From contig JAKCPI010001762.1 in the NCBI GenBank assembly GCA_023213315.1, forward strand, positions 44,072 to 108,071: DNA of 64,000 bases, in the 5' to 3' direction. The notes under the pieces were generated by a model. The model was given only the letters and a program-made list of their open reading frames with translations. It was not told where the DNA came from and made no database searches. Each line of letters opens with the position of its first letter. The first letter of the stretch is position 1. The DNA comes from Euborellia annulipes (taxonomy: Eukaryota; Arthropoda; Insecta; Dermaptera; Anisolabididae). The translations under genes were made by a program, and so were the position numbers. Positions 38,008 to 51,089 of this stretch are shown piece after piece.

Positions 38008-38227
38008 GTTTTGAAATAGCTATGATAAACAATTTTTTTCCAATTCATATAATATAAATAAAAAAAAAAAAAAAAAAATAGAAAAATTTGCCTCATTAAA
38101 ACTCAAAAATATTGCAAAATTTACTATCTGTAGTTTAAAAGAAAATCCTGATACACTAGCGGACTGTCAATTGAGTTTATGATGCATTAATTAGATCTGC
38201 AGAATGAATTTTTCTACTTAAGTCACA

Positions 38228-38347
38228 ATGCAAGTCATCCCAGTAAATGACCCTCTGTATGATGATAATGAGGATAATGATGATGATGAGTTGGTTGCTC
38301 GCTCTGTCTATTGTCCCTTAATCACATTGTCTATTGCATTAGAATGA
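38228..38347 (+). other. Acidic 39-codon open frame
   Basis: An ATG frame begins MQVIPVNDPLYDDNEDNDDD and ends at TGA. A good acceptor-like ttttctacttaag lies just upstream. It is short, so chance is likely. Confidence 0.2.
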
Positions 38348-39045
38348 TTTATCTTTTTATCAATTATGATAAAACTTAAAATGTTGCCATCAAATACATG
38401 GAATGCACTTTACTTAAACAACTTAATTTTAGAATATTTATTCAGAATTTAAAATGAAAATAAAAATAGCTGATTGAGTCATTTAAGTATTATGTGATCA
38501 GTAGTTAATATGCTAATAATAATAATAACATATATTGAATATGATATATTGAAGCAATCATGATTGATTATTCAATCGAAACAAATGAATAGCTGACTTG
38601 CCAGATTAATTATATTGACATTTAACAAAAAATAAATAATTTGTCTAAGAATTTTAATTACTCTATATCAAAAAATATCAATACGCGAAATTAATTTAAA
38701 ACGTAGAAAATGTTAGTGTTTTAATTATATAATAAATACTAATATAGGAATAATTAATAGTTAGTTACTAAAAGACCATTCACCTAAGCAGGAAATTACC
38801 TTTGCACGAAAATAACTGTTGCAAGGATCCATTTTGGTATCACGTAAAAATATGCCAGACGAATAAATATAGTTTGAATATTAGAAATTCTATTTTCAAT
38901 AATTTTTTTTTTTTTTTGTTTCGTTTTAAGAGGTATAAAAAAAATAAAGACTTCCTCTTCCTCTTTCTTTGACCTTATCTCATGCTGGAGTCGGAAGTAT
39001 GAATTTTAAAGAAAGAAAAAGTGAATAAATGGAGATCCCAGCCTT

Positions 39046-39103
39046 AGCTTGAGTAACTCGTGGTTGTCAACTACGTACTCACAAGAAGTGAGCCGCTGAG
39101 TGA
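39046..39103 (+). repeat. Repeat Z fragment
   Basis: Matches agctcgggcagcccgtggtc-type sequence with cacgtacccacaaga, as at 45760-46005, 50712-50770 and 60383-60605. Confidence 0.45.
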
Positions 39104-39305
39104 AAACATATACAATTTAATATTTTGATATTATAAAAAATTTAGGGGCATTCACAAGATATGGAATTACAGTATAAAATTTACATGTCTCCCTTTATCA
39201 ATGTTCTGTTACCAAATATTTCTTGCCATTATTTTACACATTAATTGGATACCTGTTGTGAATGCCGCTAAATTTTGTTATTTATGACAAGTCTTTCAGA
39301 AAGCA

Positions 39306-39352
39306 ATTGTGACTGATGAAGGCCTCCAGTTACGGCCGAAACATCCCTAATT
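39306..39352 (+). ncRNA. Hammerhead-like motif H5
   Basis: CTGATGA is at 39313-39319. Stem II is GGCC with GGCC, and the GAAA box is followed by CATC. Stem I is weak and ACAT is no longer self-complementary, so it is probably decayed. Confidence 0.4.
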
Positions 39353-39799
39353 TTCATCAATAAAGGCAATTTATTTGGCTTGAAAAGTAGGAAATTTATT
39401 TCATTTCATTTTAATATAATGCCAATAACTTCTCAATATTAATTTAAAAAAAAAAAATTCAGTTTAGATTATGTTTAGAAATTTTAGAATTTAGATGCAT
39501 TCAACAAAGTGAATACGACTATTTGAGTATTAATTTTATAGTTTTTTTTTTTTTAATTCAATTAAGATCTTTTTCGGCATCCATTTGATAAAGTTAATTG
39601 TTAATATAATAACTTATTTCTGTTAATTAACGCTTCAAAAATATTGGTCATAAATATGTTTATTTTATAAGATGGGGCATGGATTTTTGTTATAGGGGGG
39701 CCTATATACAAAATTTTTAATTTATTATTGAATTATTATGGATCACTTGAGAAAGTGTCATCTTAAAGAATAAAGAATAAGAAGGATGTGGAAGTGCAG

Positions 39800-40135
39800 A
39801 CAGCCAAAAATAAAACACTCGTCTAATGAGAGAGAGTTAAGTCTCTATAATTAGTTAAGTCTCTATAATTATACATACTTATTATTTTATTCTAATACGT
39901 ATTCCATTTAATTAAATAATAATATGATGAGATCTGAGTTTAAAAGTTTTTATTATATTAAAATTTGCTATTTTCATAGGTCTAGATACAAGTTATCTAA
40001 TAGAATAAAATACCAACTATGTATAATTATAGTCTTAACTCTCTCATTAGAATTGTTCACTGAAGATGGGTGAATAAATTTTGCCCGAAACGTCTGAACA
40101 TTCACAGAGAATCTGGAGTGTTTTATTTTTGGCTG
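39800..40135. repeat. Hammerhead-bearing inverted structure
   Basis: The ends cagccaaaaataaaacactc and gagtgttttatttttggctg are inverted, as are inner attatacatac/gtataattat blocks. Only the right arm keeps a hammerhead-like motif. Confidence 0.6.
40054..40100 (+). ncRNA. Hammerhead-like motif H6
   Basis: CTGAAGA is at 40060-40066. Stem I is a perfect 6-bp TGTTCA/TGAACA. Stem II pairs GGGT with GCCC. GAAACGTC ends at 40094. One of the best copies. Confidence 0.55.
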
Positions 40136-40369
40136 CCTGCACTTCGACATTCTTCCATAGTATATTTCCAGTCATTAAATATCAATATATCTGAGTAAAG
40201 AAAAAATAATAGAAATGATGCATACGAATTTTGATAGTTGAAATAATTTTGTTAATATACTTATTTGATGAACTATTACAATAGTAAATTCAAAATCTAC
40301 AAATAAAGCTTCAAATTATATTGAATTAACCTACCAAATAAATAAACTAAGGGGAGTAAGTATATTTTT

Positions 40370-40520
40370 CCGGTAATAGCCGGTGATCAAATGATCGACA
40401 TGGGGGCTGGGATCCTGTTGTCGGGGCTAATTCGGGCCTCGCGGCCTGGCAATACGCCCGGCCCACTTCACCTGGGCATTTGCCCAGGAGGCAGGAGGGA
40501 GTGAGATGATGAGGGGCGAA
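40370..40520. repeat. GC-rich block, probable repeat
   Basis: Composition (gcctcgcggcctggcaatac, cacctgggcatttgcccagg) differs sharply from the flanks. No reading frame is supported. Confidence 0.3.
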
Positions 40521-41729
40521 GTCCTCGTGCTATGCTATGCCAAGCTATCAAAACTATGACTATGACTATGTCTCACTACCTCAACGACACTGAATGAATC
40601 GGAATTTTAACAGGAGCAAAACAATCTACCATGTGCTTATGACTAACAGAAACTTAACCTATCCCCTCTCTCCTTCTCGCTTTTCAAAATTTACTTTTGT
40701 AAAAATTTGATATCTCAGCTTTTAATTTATAAGAGAAATAATTTTCACCCACCTACTATAAGTAAATAATGGATTTATATTCAGAGATCTAACAAATATT
40801 AAAGGGAAAAGATATGATACCGCACATCAGTAGCGTAGTCAGGATTTCGGTTTTTTTTTTTATTTTGGAGGGGGAGGGGACAATGGTCTGAGGTAGGTGT
40901 TCCACTTACAAGGGGACCCTACGGGTGATGAGTCCCCGATTTTTTTCAACTCATAGGATTTGAAGATGAGTATTTGGACATAAATTTCCTAAGTAGTACT
41001 ACGCGCTTCTCAAAAGCATTCGAGAAAATCGACTTTGAGGATTTCAGAGATATTTAAGTACGGATAATTTTGACATGTTGTCATAGCACCTGGTAACCGA
41101 GTACAAATGGGAAATAAAATACTCTACCTTTTTATTTATGGATATGACAAAAATAATAGACTAGTAAAAACATAAAATAATTATATTAATACCAACATTT
41201 GTTTAATTTTTTTATTAATTATTTACATACAGTATATCTGTATGTGTCATGAAATATATTAACAAAAAAATGTTTTACTTGTCAATATTTTATTTTTTTC
41301 GAATATTACAAGCCAAGTTGGATATTCATCAAGCAGGCTGAAGTTTAACGGAATCTAGCACACTGTATAAATGCAGATTTTTTGCAAGTACGAGGTATTT
41401 TTAACATTTCTACGGCAAAACACTTAATTCATAAAAATTTCTGTCATCTCAAAGCATAGAAGCGAACCATGCGTATCGAAGCGAAGCATGATTGTTTACA
41501 ATGTAAATGTAATTTGATGGGGTACAGTTGTATGAAATTTAATACAATCTTCTCGAGAATTTATTCAAGTTTTTGTTAGATTATATATGCGCAATTTTAA
41601 AGTCCTTTTGTAAAATCAACTTATTTAAAATTTAAAAAAAAAGTCATTTTTTCGAAGACGTTGAGAAGTGGGATCCGAACACCAAAATTTAGGTTTTATT
41701 TCACTCATAATCAGAAAATTTATAAAATC

Positions 41730-41975
41730 AATGGCGTAGCCAGAAATTTTTTATGGGGGGAGGGGGGGTTCATTTTTTTCAAAAATTTGAAAACTTTAAG
41801 ATTATTTTAGGGTATTTATAAATCATTTTTTTTTTTTTTTAATATTTTACTTTCTCTTACCCTATATGAAATATAATTTGTATTATTGAGTTTAAATATT
41901 TAGTAATGGCTTGGGTTCCATGGGTGGGGGGAGGGGCTATATATGAAATTAATATGAAAACGTTGGCTATGCATA
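41730..41975. mobile_element. MITE with GGCGTAGCCAG end
   Basis: The start atggcgtagccag and the end aaacgttggctatgc are roughly inverted. A repeat X terminus (tactttctcttaccctata) lies inside. Confidence 0.4.
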
Positions 41976-43014
41976 ATATTTGTGAAAATCTATATTTATC
42001 TTAGTAATATATAATAAATAATGAAACAAAAAATTGTTTTGACTACTACGACTCTTGGGTGTTATATGTTTAGTTAATACAGAATAACAAAACGAGATCT
42101 CAAGAAATCTAAACGGTCCTCCTCTTAGTATATGACATTAGAATTCTGGCGTATCAAAATGAAAATTCGTTCATTCAAATTTTTGTTTAAACAAATTTTT
42201 TTTTATAAAAATTCAACATTACCATACACTTGTACACGGTAGGTACATACCATATTATTCCAACTTTTTTGTGATGTCACTGAATAGGAATAAATTTGTA
42301 TCCATATATTTTTATTTACACACTTAAATAAATTTCTGTCATGCATTGGTGAATGTCCCTTCCTTCATTCCTGAAATTCTTTTCTTTGGGATCTCACTCG
42401 TCACACACATCCAACATTCGGTTTTGCTCTTCCTCTCTTACCAATCAATCTAAAAATAGAAGAGAAAATAGGAAATAAGAATAAAAGTAATGAGAGGTTT
42501 AACATTATTAGAAAGAATGGGCTACAAGTAAAACCAAAAACTTGAAATTGTTTTGTATTTAAAATTTTTTTTTCTAATGGTGAAATATAGAAGAAATAAT
42601 CAACTTCCTTTTACTATCAAAGGCCTTTCAGTACTAGTTTTATAATTCAAATTTAATTTAAGGCTTAAAAGCTTCCGAAAAGATGGATTTAATTAAGCTT
42701 AACTTTATTTGCTGCGTTGTCTTACAATTCAAGAGGCTAAAATTTTAAAAATTAAAAACGGAACAGTCCATGTGACGACAAGAAAAGTTTATTTCTAATT
42801 TGTTTTTCTCAACCAAATTTTTTCCCGTCTTATGATTACAGATCTATTAGAATAATTTACAAAAAGAAAAAAATTAGAAAACATTTTTCTACCCAGACGA
42901 ATTCGGGGGGGGGGGGGGAAAGGGACTATACTAAATGAGATCCCTATTCTAATATAAAGATTTCTTTTTAAAGAGTTATTAATAATCAAGAAACAAGTAT
43001 GGAACAAAAACTAT

Positions 43015-43134
43015 ATCAGCACTCTAGAGCCGAAATGAGAGGGGAGGATTGCATATCTCCACATGGAAAGAGAAAACATTCCTGCCCTCCAGGGCATGGG
43101 TGCGCTTCCATTTGCCGAAGGCGGGCCTTGCGAC
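43015..43134 (+). mobile_element. Second Helitron 3' end, degraded
   Basis: The end gccgaaggcgggccttgcga followed by CTAG|T matches the Helitron at 7764-7892 with a damaged hairpin. The 5' end is not defined. Confidence 0.4.
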
Positions 43135-43267
43135 TAGTATTTTATATTTTTTTAAATTTATTTATTCACTTGGAAGAGAAAATTACCTCATGGATCAACC
43201 ACCTCCCCAAAAAAAATTTTCTGACTATGACCATCCATCTATATATCCATCATATGACTATCCATCT

Positions 43268-43420
43268 AATAGCTTTTTCCAAAAAAGTGGTTTTCGCGAC
43301 ATGGTCTGTCTGTGAACAAAATATCTCAAGAACGAAAAGAGCTAGGAAGTTGAAATTTTATATTTAAGCTAGGTACTCCCCTGGGACGTGTCACGAAGCT
43401 TTTGAACAAAAGTACTTTAC
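43268..43420 (-). repeat. Repeat X fragment
   Basis: Shares ccaaaaaagtggttttcgcg through ctcaagaacgaaaagagcta with the full copy that follows. Confidence 0.65.
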
Positions 43421-43441
43421 TAATGTACTTTTTAATTTTTT

Positions 43442-44105
43442 TTTACTTTCTCTTAACTCTATATATATGTTAATATATAGAGAGAGAAAGTATTGGTTCA
43501 TGTCAAAAATTCGATGTCGAGATTTTGATGGATCTTCACGTTTTGAGGTCCCCTGAATCCAAAAAGTGGTTTTCGCGACATGGTCTGTCTGTCTGTCTGT
43601 GTGTCTGTGAACAAAATATCTCAAGAACGAAAAGAGCTAGAAGGTTGAAATTGTATATTTAAGTTAGTCACCCCCATGGGACGTGACACGAAGCTTTTGA
43701 ACAAAATCGACCAAAGAGTACTAGTACTTTACTGATGCACTTTTTCAGTTTTTTCGATTTTCTCAAAATTTGCTCCAACGATTTTTTTTTTAAATTCAAA
43801 TATCAATTATTTTTTTAGATTCTCAATAAAATGTATATTCTCATTTTGTCATTGAAATCTTCTGAAGACCACTTTACTCTTGTACTCCATAGAAAAGATA
43901 GGAGAAATGGTTGCCATGGTAACAAAATATAAATATTTTCCCATACTTATAAATTGTACATCTTGAAAATCGAATGTACCGTACTGTCGGAAACTAAATA
44001 CATGTCGACACAAAAAATCTGGTGAGACAAGCAGAGAACACAACTTTCGAATACCGAAGGTAAGAGAAAGTTGTGTGCTGTGCGCCAGTCACACCAGATT
44101 TTTTT
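43442..44105 (-). repeat. Repeat X, full reverse copy
   Basis: The AT palindrome at 43444-43492 and the hairpin at about 44014-44105 mark both ends. The body matches the reference copy throughout. Confidence 0.8.
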
Positions 44106-44400
44106 TCGATTTTCTCAAAATTTGCTTGAACGATTTTGATTAAGTTTCAAAAATCAAATATTTTTTATATGCTCTTTAAAATGTATATTCTCATCTTGCC
44201 ATTGAAATCTTCTGAAGACCACTTTACTCTTGTACTTCATAGAAAGAGGTTTAGAACCATGGTTGCCATGGTAACAAAATATAAATATTTTCCCATGTTT
44301 ATAAATTTTACATCTTGAATTTTAATATATCGGCGGAAACTAAATGTATCTCGACACAAAAAAACTGGTGTGACAAGCACAGTACACAACTTTCGATTGC
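44106..44400 (-). repeat. Repeat X, truncated reverse copy
   Basis: It follows the full copy head to tail, keeping tcttctgaagaccacttta through the start of the hairpin. Confidence 0.7.
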
Positions 44401-44568
44401 TGATAGCAGCCATATAGTAATGATCAATTTTCAATTAGAGTTGTGGTGTAACATTTTCCTACAATTATCAATTTTTTTTTCAGAAATCAGTCTGCTTTAA
44501 TATAATTTAAATTATATTTTTTTATTTACAAATATCTGCAAGTACATTTGATAATTATAGGCCTAATA

Positions 44569-44733
44569 CAGCGGTTCCCAACCCGTGGGCCGCGGCCCAG
44601 TTGTGGGCCGCGAGCTGATTGGAACTGGGCCCCGGACTTCTAAGAAAAGATAAAAATTATATATATACACTGGGCCTCAGAGTTTTTTTTACGAAAAAGT
44701 GGGCCGCACATCAAAAAAGGTTGGGAACCACTG
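44569..44733. mobile_element. hAT-type MITE, 165 bp, perfect TSD
   Basis: Inverted ends cagcggttcccaacc and ggttgggaaccactg are flanked by gcctaata at 44561-44568 and 44734-44741. The gggccgcggccc centre is GC-rich. Confidence 0.85.
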
Positions 44734-45179
44734 GCCTAATAAATAAAATAGAGTAAAGAAAATTAAAATGAGTAAAGAAAAAAATACCAAAAATTATTTG
44801 CAATGAAAATTGAGGGGTGAGAGAGACTAAAAGTTCATTATTTTTAAAATCCTACGCAAATGATTCAGAATCATCCTTTTATATAGCACATATGAAAGAA
44901 AACTAAAGTTCATTAAACTAAAAAATGTTTCATTTTACAATTTTAACGTTAAATAAACAGATGATAATAGAATTTAAATTTAACTAAATACTCATGCAAA
45001 ATCATAACAATCACTAAATATTAATCACTAAAGAAATAAATAAATTTGAAGATATCATTTATTAAGAAATTTGAAAAAAAAAAAAATAAAAAAAATATTT
45101 TATTTTGCTTCTTTGACAATTATTTATTTCCTCCCCTCTTTTCAAACAGCTCTATTTAAATAGAAGAGGAAAAGAGATG

Positions 45180-45400
45180 GAGAGAGTTGATGAGTATAAA
45201 TAACATTCCCCCCACGTTTATATGTATTTGGAGGGGAGGAAGGCCAAAGGGAGGGGGTAGAGACATGTGGCTTGGCGCCGGCTCCTCAGGACATCAGCTG
45301 ATCTCCCCCACCCCGCTCTCATTAATCCCCACTCATTGGCGATTCTGCCCCTCCCCTCCTTCCGTTTATCTTTATAAGGAGTCTACAAACCTTGATCAAT
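45180..45400. promoter_or_regulatory. GC-rich island, possible promoter or repeat
   Basis: A 200-bp GC-rich block lies in AT-rich flanks, with agtataaataac on the plus strand and ttataaagata on the minus strand as TATA-like sites. A promoter for the upstream part of the raw-like gene is possible but not shown. Confidence 0.25.
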
Positions 45401-45759
45401 GGACACTGACTGGATAATGATAAAAACTAATTCAGTTCTGTCAAGAAAAATTCGCTTTTTTCGTGCTAATTTATATTGTTTATAAAAATTTGATTTTTTT
45501 TTTAAATAAATTAAGCTTATTTAATTTTTTTCGTTAGATAAGAGTATTGAGAAATTTTAAAAAAAATATGTCAAAAGTATTATAATTAATGTAATGAGAT
45601 TTTAAATAAATAATATTGAAAAAAATAATTAGCTTAAATTTAATTTATATACGTACATATTACTCTCCTATACACTCTACTTTAAAATTCCTCTACAATT
45701 TCTGCCCTCAACTTTAAGGTAAGTGAATTCCCGCCGTAAAAGATAAACTAAATTAGTCT

Positions 45760-46005
45760 TCTTCTCTCCTCGTCTTATTCCCGCGATGCGGGGTCGGCGG
45801 ACCTCACTTTTCCCCTCCAAACCCTATTATGCGTTTTTGCGACCGGAGGAAAATAGGACAGGCCGGCCCTTCACACAGTCTGACGCCCGTTGAAAAGAGG
45901 AAGGAAGAGACAGACATACAAAGAATTGAAAGACTGCCTGTCCCAGCTCGGGCAGCCCGTGGTCGCCATCCACGTACCCACAAGATGTGGGCCCCTGAGC
46001 AAAAA
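45760..46005 (+). repeat. Repeat Z, full copy
   Basis: The block from cgtcttattcccgcgatgcg to cacgtacccacaagatgtgg is shared with 60383-60605. Its open frames are element sequence. Confidence 0.6.
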
Positions 46006-46175
46006 TTTAAACTAAATTAAAGTTATTAATAAATTGAGAATAAAAGATTAATCGTGATTTTCTTTCGCACTTTATATTTCCAAATATACGAAATTATTAT
46101 TAAATTATTTTTTCGCCAAAATTTTTGAAATTTTACTAAACTAGTATTTATTTGAAGAATGGTTGATTTTTAAAG

Positions 46176-46277
46176 TAGGGTCCGACCGAAACAAGATTTT
46201 CAATCATAACCGAAACCGAATTTCGGCTTCAATTTTAGTTTCGGCCGAAACCGAAACTTGTTTTTCATATCATTTTA

Positions 46278-46310
<33 letters not shown>

Positions 46311-46406
46311 TTTAGTATATGAGTCTCGTCCCATAATTTCAAACTCAAGTTTCGGTTGGTTTTTGGCCGAAACCGTATCCGAAACCCAAATTTCGGTCGG
46401 TTCCTA
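46176..46406. mobile_element. hAT-type element with CCGACCGAAAC ends
   Basis: tagggtccgaccgaaac and atttcggtcggttccta are inverted; flanks ttttaaag and gtttatag match at 6 of 8. The gccgaaaccgaaa motif is repeated inside. Confidence 0.6.
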
Positions 46407-46741
46407 GTTTATAGCTGTTTTATTTTTACCTACAACAAAGCATTTAAATTTGTAATTTCTTTAATTAATAATTAATCAAAAAAAGTATGGCAATAAATGA
46501 AGAAAATTACATTTTCTTTCATTCAGGTGATTTTTTAAGTATTTATTAATCAAGATATTTATCCCGGTAACAAACAAACATTGTTAAATTAATTAATTAA
46601 AACATAAGACTAAAAATCAACACCCCATGATAGAAAAAATTCTAAAGAAGGAAACGTTTTTGTTTTCTGAAACGTTGATTTTTAATTTAATAAATAAATG
46701 TTTGAAAAATTTCTTCAGATATACAAACCAGCAACAATCCA

Positions 46742-47093
46742 TATATTATCTATTTATATTTTGTTACCATGGCAACCTTTTCTTTTATCTTTCCTATGAC
46801 GTACAGGAGTAAAGCGTGCTTTAAACAATTTTGAGACTTTTTGGTCGATTTTGTTTAAAAGCTTATTTTCACCCCTTGGGGGGGGGGGGCTAATTTAAAT
46901 ATAAAATTTCAACCTCGTAGCTCTTAGTTCCTGAGATATTTTGTTCACAGACAGACAGACCATGTCGCGAAAACTACTTTTTTGGACTCAGGGAACCTCA
47001 AAAATCCATCAAAATCCCGACATTGAATTTTCGACATGAATCCAATATTTTCTCTCTATATATATGTATACATATATTGGTAAGAGAAAGTAA
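46742..47093 (+). repeat. Repeat X, truncated copy
   Basis: It starts in the body (ttttgttaccatggcaacc), has an internal deletion, and ends in ggtaagagaaagtaaaa. Confidence 0.7.
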
Positions 47094-47220
47094 AAAAAAA
47101 AAGCAACAATAATTAGTACAAGCATTTCAAATTAACATTCTTAAAATGCAAATATTTCCAAAAAAACACACAAATTTCAGAAAAGAATGTAAACCAGAAG
47201 AGAAATAATTTACGACTAAC

Positions 47221-47305
47221 TTAAAAAATAAAAATCGTTTGATCTTAATTCGCGAATCTCCAATGGAGGTGGAATGAAAATCACTTTCTTGTCTGTGTGG
47301 TGGAT
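47221..47305 (-). CDS. Weak candidate upstream exon
   Basis: A good minus-strand acceptor (ttttgctttctatatag) is followed by 85 bp and a moderate donor (AA|gttagt). One frame starts PPHRQESDFHSTSIGDSRIK and ends with two bases left over, the phase needed before the exon at 34276. The last third is T-rich and reads poorly, and a second frame is also open, so this is only a candidate. Confidence 0.2.
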
Positions 47306-47309
47306 CTAT

Positions 47310-48264
47310 ATAGAAAGCAAAAGTAATAAAATGTTAAGGATTCTCGCTTTCATTTAGACGGAAGATATATTTATAGAAGATCGTGATCAAAACAAATTCA
47401 ATAAATTCTATTAACATTTCAATCAACAGGAAGAGAGAAGAAAATTGCAAATAACAAGAGGCGATAAAAGCAAAGACAGTTAGTTCCTTGATTTTGCTAA
47501 AACAAATATTTTTCTGTTTATATGTGTACCCAAATTCATTCAGGTCATTAGCCTCACTTAAAATAAACAGACACCTGGAAAAAAAAAATTTAAATAATCA
47601 AAGAAAATATTGTCAACGAAAAATAAAATTGCATGAATAGATTAGATAAAATTTTTTTCTCTCTTATATCATCTTATTAAAATAAACTATTTAATAATCA
47701 AACTGGACTTAATAAGAATTAAATTATCCAGTAAAGGGAATAACGTCAGAAGGTGATTAAAATTTTTATTCTAGCCTAAGTATGAACACTAAATTAAAAA
47801 ATGCAAGGTTATTTTTAATTAAATAAATTATACAAGATGGTGAAATAGTTCGTGTAAAATTATCTAATTCATATTATTTTCCTATAATTACTTGAAATTT
47901 GTTGGTTGGTGTGTTGTAGGAAGTGCGTGATTATTTTGTTGATTCAGCTTCAGTGAACCAGAGCAAAAAGAATTGTTTCACTTTTGTTAAGTATATAAAC
48001 AGAATGAAATCATTCCTGACCCGGATATAGCAATTGGATAAACTGAAACAGAGAAATGGTGGGAGGAAACGTTAACAAAATATTGACAGCACCATTTGAT
48101 TATAAATGTAGTGAATGAATGATAATTTTTTCAAAATCAAAATAACGGTTACAAATTGTAAAGGATGTTTGGTGGAAGGTAGACAACACGAATTAATAAA
48201 TTTCTAGATTAATTGTTCCACTCCACTCTAAAACGTATCGTGATCCAATTAGTGTAATTATCAA
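47310..48264. other. AT-rich DNA, nothing recognised
   Basis: No supported feature apart from the weak exon candidate adjoining it. Confidence 0.35.
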
Positions 48265-48500
48265 GGGAGGATACAAGGGGGGGGGGGGGTAAAGGGGGTA
48301 ATTACCCCCTCCTGAGATTAAAAAAATATTTTTTTTCGAAAAAAAAAATGTATTTTTAATAGAGCGGGCGCTGGAGGTAGTTGAGTATGCAAAATCTGAG
48401 GACCGAATTCTGTCAATGGATTTGGGCTAAGAATAGCTCCCAGAATAAGGATCCGGATCTTGCCGGGCCAATTTTTGGTCCAATTTTTTACCCCCACCCC
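48265..48500. mobile_element. CAAGGGCGGATA-type MITE, left part
   Basis: Starts caagggaggatacaagggg with gtaattaccccctcctgag. No matching right end is visible. Confidence 0.45.
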
Positions 48501-48519
48501 TCTTATTTCCATAGGAAAT

Positions 48520-50710
48520 CAATGGAATACGTGTTAAGATAATGTTAAGACTTGCAATTATGGTCAAATTCTTACACTTAAAACCTCAAACAATGAAAAA
48601 ACTCTCTCGTCAGCAACTGAGATGATCCTCTATAGTCCCTTGAAATGTACTATCTTGCCGCCAGCTTTGGTGGTCCCCTCTAACCCCTTCACCTTCTTTC
48701 TCTCTCTTTATTATAAATTTAAATGTACTGCCTTTGGCCGAAATGTTTCGGTGGAAACAAAGGCCTTAAATATTTATATATAATAATGTACTGCCTTAAA
48801 TCCACGCCAAATTTTTGGGAGATAAATTTTTTTTTGAATTTGTGCTCAAAATAATCCTTTTTTAATCTAGTTTAATATAAAAAATGTAGCTTCGATATCT
48901 TACAAATTTTCTAAGATATTTGGGGTAGACAGTGATAACTCCACTTGTTTTTAAGTGATATGCTAATGAATAGAATAGTTTAAGTATAAATCCAAGATTA
49001 TGATTTATTATAACTGCGAGAAAAGAATTCATTGATCTTTTTGATATAACGATAAGTCATCTTTTGAGCAAGTTTACAATGAGAAGCACCAAGCCCTTGA
49101 GATTTAGGTTTGATAACGCAAAAGTCAATTGTAAAGATTCCTTTCAAAATATCATCAACCCTGGATTTTTTTAAATGGCTACCTGTAATAATAATATGTA
49201 TTTAGTAAAATATTGGATAATTGATAGACATTTAAAATATTTAAAGAATGGGTTGTTAACCAACTAATTAGTTGTTTTGGCCACATAATATAAGCCAATA
49301 ATAAATCATCAAATATGAAAAAAATGCTGCATTTTCACAAGCCAAAAAGCATATGAGTTATGTAAATATAAATTTAAAAAAAATAAAAATAAAAGATTAA
49401 ATCATTATTCAATAAAAAATATTTTAAAATTTATATAAAAAATTAATTACATATTTAACTGGACATTAATAAATGAATTAAAATTTCAAACATTAAAATT
49501 TTTATTTATTTATTTACGAAAAAAAATTTTATAGTAGTGTCACAGGATGTTTTAAATAAAAAATTAATAAAAAAACTTGTCAAAGACTGATCTCAACGAG
49601 TCTGTCTCTCCTTTCCTTTTTCATTTGCCAAATCGAAATGTTGCCAAATTAAAATTGTAACATATATTCTTCTATGAACTCATTTTCTGAGTTATAATGA
49701 CACATGGATAATAAACTAAAGCCACGGTTGTTGGTGAGTCATTCGTAACAAATGAATAATATTTACTAATTATATGAAATGTATTATCATTTTATTTCCA
49801 TTAATTTAATTAATTAGACCCTATCATTAACAAACAATAATGAATGGAATATTTTTGGTTTAGTTTTATCGACTTTTAACTTTTTTTGACAATTTATTAG
49901 ATTTTTAGATAAAACAAATATTCTAATTACTGATAAGATAAAGTTTTTTTTTTTTCATCATATAGAATAAGTAATATCAATAAATGTAAATATTTAAAAA
50001 AATATTATTTCCAATTAAATTTATTTTCAATTAATCTCATAAGTTTTTTTATAAATAAATAATGATAAATGTAAAACATTTTGATAAAATGCCATTAATT
50101 TAAATTTTTATTAAATAATCTTTATATAAAGATGCGGCGCCGCCTTTATAATGACCTGAACCTTGGCCGAAATGTCAATTTAATAAAAAATTATTAATTT
50201 TTTCCCCGTCTACTTATTTCAATAAAAAACACAAGAGCAAAATAAATTTTAGGAGGGGAGGTGTGAGGGGGTTGAACTATCTGAGGTCTGGAATTCAATT
50301 TTTCAATTATTTAACCATAGAGAAGCGTCATTTTAAATTTTATTAAAATCGAGTGAAAAATAAATCTTAGGGGGGGGGAGGTCCCCCTGGTAGGGCCGAT
50401 AGATCTTTATGAGGTCTGGAATACCATTTTTTAATTATTTACACCCTAGAAAAGCGACATTTTAAATTTAATTAAAATCTAGTGAGAGATTTGTGAACCC
50501 CTAATTTGATATAATGATAGCCTAAAACCACCCCCGGAAAATTTTCTAACCATTAAAAAAACTACATGAAAATCGACCAATAGTTTCCGAGTCTATGCGA
50601 AGATATCTGGTGTGTGTCGTTGGTGACGTCTCGGCTTGTAAGGCGACATGCTGAGATGGGCGAAAAAATTTAAGTCGATGTAATAAAAGTTTTACTTTAA
50701 AAATATAAGC
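48520..50710. other. AT-rich DNA with two short GAAATGT remnants
   Basis: Fragments with ttggccgaaatgt near 48737 and 50163 may be decayed hammerhead arms. No gene seen. Confidence 0.3.
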
Positions 50711-50787
50711 CTTAGCTCGGTATGTAACTCGTGGTGGCCATCCACTTAAAAAGATTGAGTCCCTAAGTAAAGAAGATAAGAGTAACT

Positions 50788-51073
50788 CAGAAAAACTAAA
50801 AAAGTACATCAGTAAAGTACTAGTAGTAGTTGGTCGATTTTGATTAAAAGCTTATTTTCACGCCTTTTTTTTGTTTTACAAGTAAAGTTAACTTAAATAT
50901 AAAATTTCAGGCACCTAGCTCTATTCCTTCATGCCAGACAGACACACAGACAGAAGACCGACCCTGTCACGAAAACCACTTTTTTGGATTCAGGGGACCT
51001 CAAAACGTGTATATTCATCAAAATCTCGACATCGAATTTTTGACACGAATCGAATACTTTCTCTCTATATATA
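50788..51073 (+). repeat. Repeat X, left part, split by a 2.1-kb element
   Basis: The body runs into ctttctctctatatata; the remaining terminus resumes at 53160 (tattaacatatatagaagta). Confidence 0.7.
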
Positions 51074-51089
51074 CCCAGACAGCCTGGAA

